Program-made: the position numbers and the translations under genes | Origin: Paludibacteraceae bacterium | GTDB taxonomy: Bacteria > Bacteroidota > Bacteroidia > Bacteroidales > Paludibacteraceae | Direction of reading: 5' to 3' | Assembly (NCBI GenBank): GCA_024401475.1 | Contig: JAKSKZ010000010.1 | Span: 30,499-94,498, forward strand | DNA length: 64,000 nucleotides | Shown: piece after piece, positions 61,982 through 64,000 of the stretch | Numbering within the stretch: the first letter of the stretch is position 1 | How the letters are laid out: every line of letters starts with the position of its first letter | The notes under the pieces: generated by a model | What the model saw: only the letters and a program-made list of their open reading frames with translations | Databases searched by the model: none | Told to the model about the DNA's origin: nothing

Positions 61982-61993
61982 TTTGAATCCCTC

Positions 61994-62407
61994 ATGACTT
62001 TACAGGAGAATTTAAATAACAACGATAGGTTCGCTAAGAGCATCGGTGCGCAGATCACAGAGGTGCGTGAAGGGTATGCCAAGGCGGAACTTGACGTGAA
62101 GGAGAATCATTTGAATGGTGCGGGTGTTTGCCAGGGTGGAGTGATCTACACCTTGGCGGACCTTGCCTTTGCTGCTGTTGCCAACTGTCACGGAACGCTC
62201 TCTTTGGGTGTCTCCAATACCGTCACATTCATTAAATCCGCTCAATTGGGTGATCATTTGACGGCAGAGTGCACCGAAGTGGTGAACCACCACAAATTGC
62301 CTTACTGCGACATGAAGGTGATGAATCAGAACGGAGAGATTGTGGCGACGATGACTGGATTGGGCTATCGCTTGAAGAAGGAGTTTTCTTTTGAGAGCCT
62401 GATGTAG
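61994..62407 (+). CDS. PaaI-type hotdog thioesterase
   Basis: 137 residues. Hotdog-fold signature: AKAELDVKENHLNGAGVCQGGVIYTLADLAFA (in part NGAGVCQGGVIYTLAD, about 42-57, with conserved N and the GGxxxTLxD helix), then SLGVSNTVTFIKSAQLGDHL. PaaI-family enzymes cleave aryl-acetyl-CoA thioesters and rescue CoA. Twelve nt after the aminotransferase, so cotranscribed; supports a role of this group in aryl-acetyl-CoA metabolism. Confidence 0.9.
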   Translation: MTLQENLNNNDRFAKSIGAQITEVREGYAKAELDVKENHLNGAGVCQGGVIYTLADLAFAAVANCHGTLSLGVSNTVTFIKSAQLGDHLTAECTEVVNHHKLPYCDMKVMNQNGEIVATMTGLGYRLKKEFSFESLM

Positions 62408-62565
62408 TTCGTGTGTGATAAGCAGATGGGAATGTCATATACAATCAGATTGGCTCTTGGTTTGGAAACAATTCGACAATGAATTGCGAATGATTATGAC
62501 CAACACGGGAACCCATTCTGATTTGTTTAAGTAACAGAAAAAACGTTTTACAAAAAATAGATAGA
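62408..62565. other. Spacer before the broken nuclease genes
   Basis: About 160 bp with no gene, terminator or recognised repeat. Confidence 0.4.
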
Positions 62566-62603
62566 TTTAAACTAACATATTATTATTCATAGCGTTTGCT
62601 ATT
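62566..62603 (+). repeat. Direct repeat 1 flanking DUF1016 fragments
   Basis: Contains TTTAAACTAACATATTATTA and GCGTTTGCTATT. Related copies are at 62864-62903 and 63945-63980. It replaces the N-terminal coding part of the DUF1016 fragment that begins right after it. Confidence 0.65.
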
Positions 62604-62873
62604 ACAACACGCAACTGCCGATACATGATGCAGTTTTATCGTGAATATAATCAAGAACTTACATTTGTGAAACTGCCCGTTTCGCAAATCGATGGTTCGG
62701 ATGAAAATGTGAAACCAACCGTTTCACAAAAATTCATGTTGCCAATAATCCATATTAGCTGGGCTCATAATGTTGTCCTTATGCAGTGGGTTAAAGATAT
62801 TGATGCTCGTTATTGGTATATGATAAGGACTATCGAAAGAACTTTTATAAAAACAGAAAGATTTTTAAACTAA
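62604..62873 (+). pseudogene. Internal fragment of a DUF1016 (YhcG/PDDEXK) nuclease gene
   Basis: The frame reads RNCRYMMQFYREYNQELTFV and later ISWAHNVVLMQWVKDIDARYWYMIRTIE, the middle of the DUF1016 N-terminal domain (pattern RNxRYMxxFYxEYN ... SWAHNVxLMxKVKDxxxRxWYM). The start of the gene is missing and the frame ends at a TAA at 62871-62873, just after the homologous part; the nuclease domain is absent. Confidence 0.65.
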
Positions 62874-62903
62874 CATATTAATTAACAAGCTTTTGCTGCT
62901 ATT
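62864..62903 (+). repeat. Direct repeat 2 flanking DUF1016 fragments
   Basis: Contains TTTAAACTAACATATTAATT and TTTTGCTGCTATT; shares the first 17 bases with direct repeat 1. It lies between the two broken nuclease genes. Confidence 0.65.
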
Positions 62904-62918
62904 CTAAAATTATTCTAA

Positions 62919-63947
62919 TGGACAAGAAACCATAGATACATGATTCCCATTATGATGCTCTGGTAAAGCAAATATCGGAGCTGGTTGCATTGTCGAAGCA
63001 AAAGGCTATGCATGCGGTCAATTCTGCTTTGGTGGAGATGAATTGGAATATTGGCAAATATATTGTGGAATTTGAACAGAACGGTAATGCAAGGGCGGAA
63101 TTGGTGCAAAACTGATACCTCAGCTTTCAAGAGACTTGACGCTTCTATTAGGAAACGGTTATTCAAAAAGTAACTTGGCAAATATGAGGCTGTTATATCT
63201 TCGCTTCCCAATTTTCCAAACAGTGTCTGGAAAATTAAGTTGGAGTCATTTTATTGAATTGATAGGTATAGACAGTGAGGTGGAAAGAAATTTCTACTAT
63301 ATTGAGAGTATTAATCAAAATTGGTCAGTACGAGAACTTAGAAACCAGTGTGATCGTGGCCTTTTTTATCAGTTGGCAACATCAAAAGAGGCAGGAGATA
63401 TTCTTTCTCTTTCCTACAGATAACACAACCTAAAGATGTAGTCAAAGATACTTATTTCTTTGATTTCCTAAGTCTCAAGGCTCCAGATTACAGTGAAGGA
63501 GATTTGGAAGATGCTCTTATCAAGCACATGGAAGACTTTCTTCTGGAGTTAGGTAAGGGATTTGCTTTTATTGGTCGCCAGTATAGGTTGACTATTGACA
63601 ATGACGACTATTATGCCGACCTTGTATTTTACCATGTCATACTTAAATGCTATGTGATTATTGATTTAAAACGTGGTAAAGTAAAGCATGAGGATATTGG
63701 GCAAATGAATATGTATTTGGGTTATTTTGCGATGGACAAGAATACAGAAGGAGACAATCCTCCCATTGGTATTATTCTTGCCGCTGACAAAAACGATGTG
63801 ATGGTGCAATATGCCACATACGGTATGGACGCTAATTTGTTTGTTGCAAAATATCAGTTATATTTGCCAGAAATTAGTGAACTTAAAAGTTTAGTTCAGA
63901 CTGAGCTTGACAGACTTAACAGTAAAACTAGAACAGAAACTAAGTAA
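62919..63947 (+). pseudogene. DUF1016 (YhcG-type) PDDEXK nuclease gene broken by a stop and two frameshifts
   Basis: Three frames together give a nearly whole protein. 62919-63114: MDKKP, a TAG at 62934, then HDSHYDALVKQISELVALSK and NWNIGKYIVEFEQNGNARAE, ending in TGA. A second frame (about 63104-63423): AKLIPQLSRDLTLLLGNGYS, GKLSWSHFIELIGID and NQNWSVRELRNQCDRGLFYQ. A third (about 63432-63947): QPKDVVKDTYFFDFLSL, LGKGFAFIGRQYRLTIDNDD, YADLVFYHVILKCYVIIDLK (D and D-L-K of the PD-(D/E)xK site) and DNPPIGIILAADKND. The family is often found near restriction-modification loci; this copy should be inactive. Confidence 0.85.
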
Positions 63948-63980
63948 ACTAAAATATTATTAATCATAGTGGTTGCTTAT
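63945..63980 (+). repeat. Direct repeat 3, after the broken nuclease gene
   Basis: TAAACTAAAATATTATTAAT followed by CATAGTGGTTGCTTAT; closest to direct repeat 1. It begins at the stop codon of the nuclease frame and probably precedes another gene beyond the window. Confidence 0.6.
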
Positions 63981-64000
63981 ATAAAATGAAATGCCAAATA

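Overview
The window is a stretch of chromosome from a member of the Bacteroidota, most likely Bacteroidales. Evidence: almost every well-placed promoter carries the Bacteroidota -7 element TAnnTTTG with no E. coli-type -10 box. The gene content also fits: serine palmitoyltransferase for sphingolipids, a DUF5103 (type IX secretion plug-like) protein, a BspA-type leucine-rich repeat protein, a DUF6057 protein, an OmpA with thrombospondin-3 repeats, and an IorAB/PaaK/aminotransferase group. I cannot place it to genus. No rRNA or tRNA gene and no CRISPR array was seen.

Layout. 1-4.4 kb: end of an outer-membrane barrel gene, a TPR protein, a highly expressed OmpA/TSP3 protein, a small nuclease-like protein and an ATP-grasp-like protein. 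4.4-11.4 kb: a copper/zinc-type RND efflux operon (His-rich small protein, periplasmic adaptor, RND pump, TolC-like channel) ending with an L,D-transpeptidase-like lipoprotein. 11.6-13.0 kb: a secreted hypothetical and a small graveyard of broken DNA (acetyltransferase tail joined to an IS5-type transposase remnant). 13.1-25.1 kb: rRNA methyltransferase, a metallo-beta-lactamase-fold hydrolase, a pair of paralogous secreted proteins, a DUF6057/haem-TolB pair, mfd, a ferredoxin with a Fur-type palindrome upstream, and murB.

25.13-28.28 kb is an intact 3.15-kb IS1595-family transposon. It has 24-bp terminal inverted repeats (22/24 identical) and a 9-bp target duplication. It carries four passenger genes behind its transposase: a Panacea (DUF4065) antitoxin-like gene, a small two-helix membrane protein that looks like its toxin partner, a basic unknown protein, and a convergent unknown gene with its own promoter. 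This is the most interesting object in the window.

28.5-43.1 kb: BspA-like LRR protein, pyrH, a lipoprotein, an aldo/keto reductase, serine palmitoyltransferase with a structured leader, a flippase-like membrane protein, groES-groEL, nine tandem 33-bp repeats (most containing a promoter-like -7 motif) in front of an AAA/DUF4143 ATPase, a beta-barrel protein, and a speD / membrane aminopropyltransferase / DUF4178 operon. 43.2-48.8 kb: an SF2 helicase fused to membrane segments, a Pif1-like helicase with a TPR tail, and a HAD phosphatase. 49.1-56.5 kb: ftsK followed by an ATPase-dead FtsK paralogue, a LolA-like protein, trxB, a DUF5103 protein and a secreted TonB-C-terminal-like protein. 56.6-62.4 kb: iorA-iorB-paaK, then an aminotransferase and a PaaI-type thioesterase, together probably linking aromatic amino acids, aryl-pyruvates and aryl-acetyl-CoA. 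62.4-64 kb: two broken DUF1016 nuclease genes separated by related direct repeats.

Across the window a miniature inverted-repeat element recurs in intergenic DNA. Its best copy is 60263-60525, with a second good copy at 2927-3123 and decayed copies at about 16.1 and 28.4 kb (perhaps 43.2 kb).
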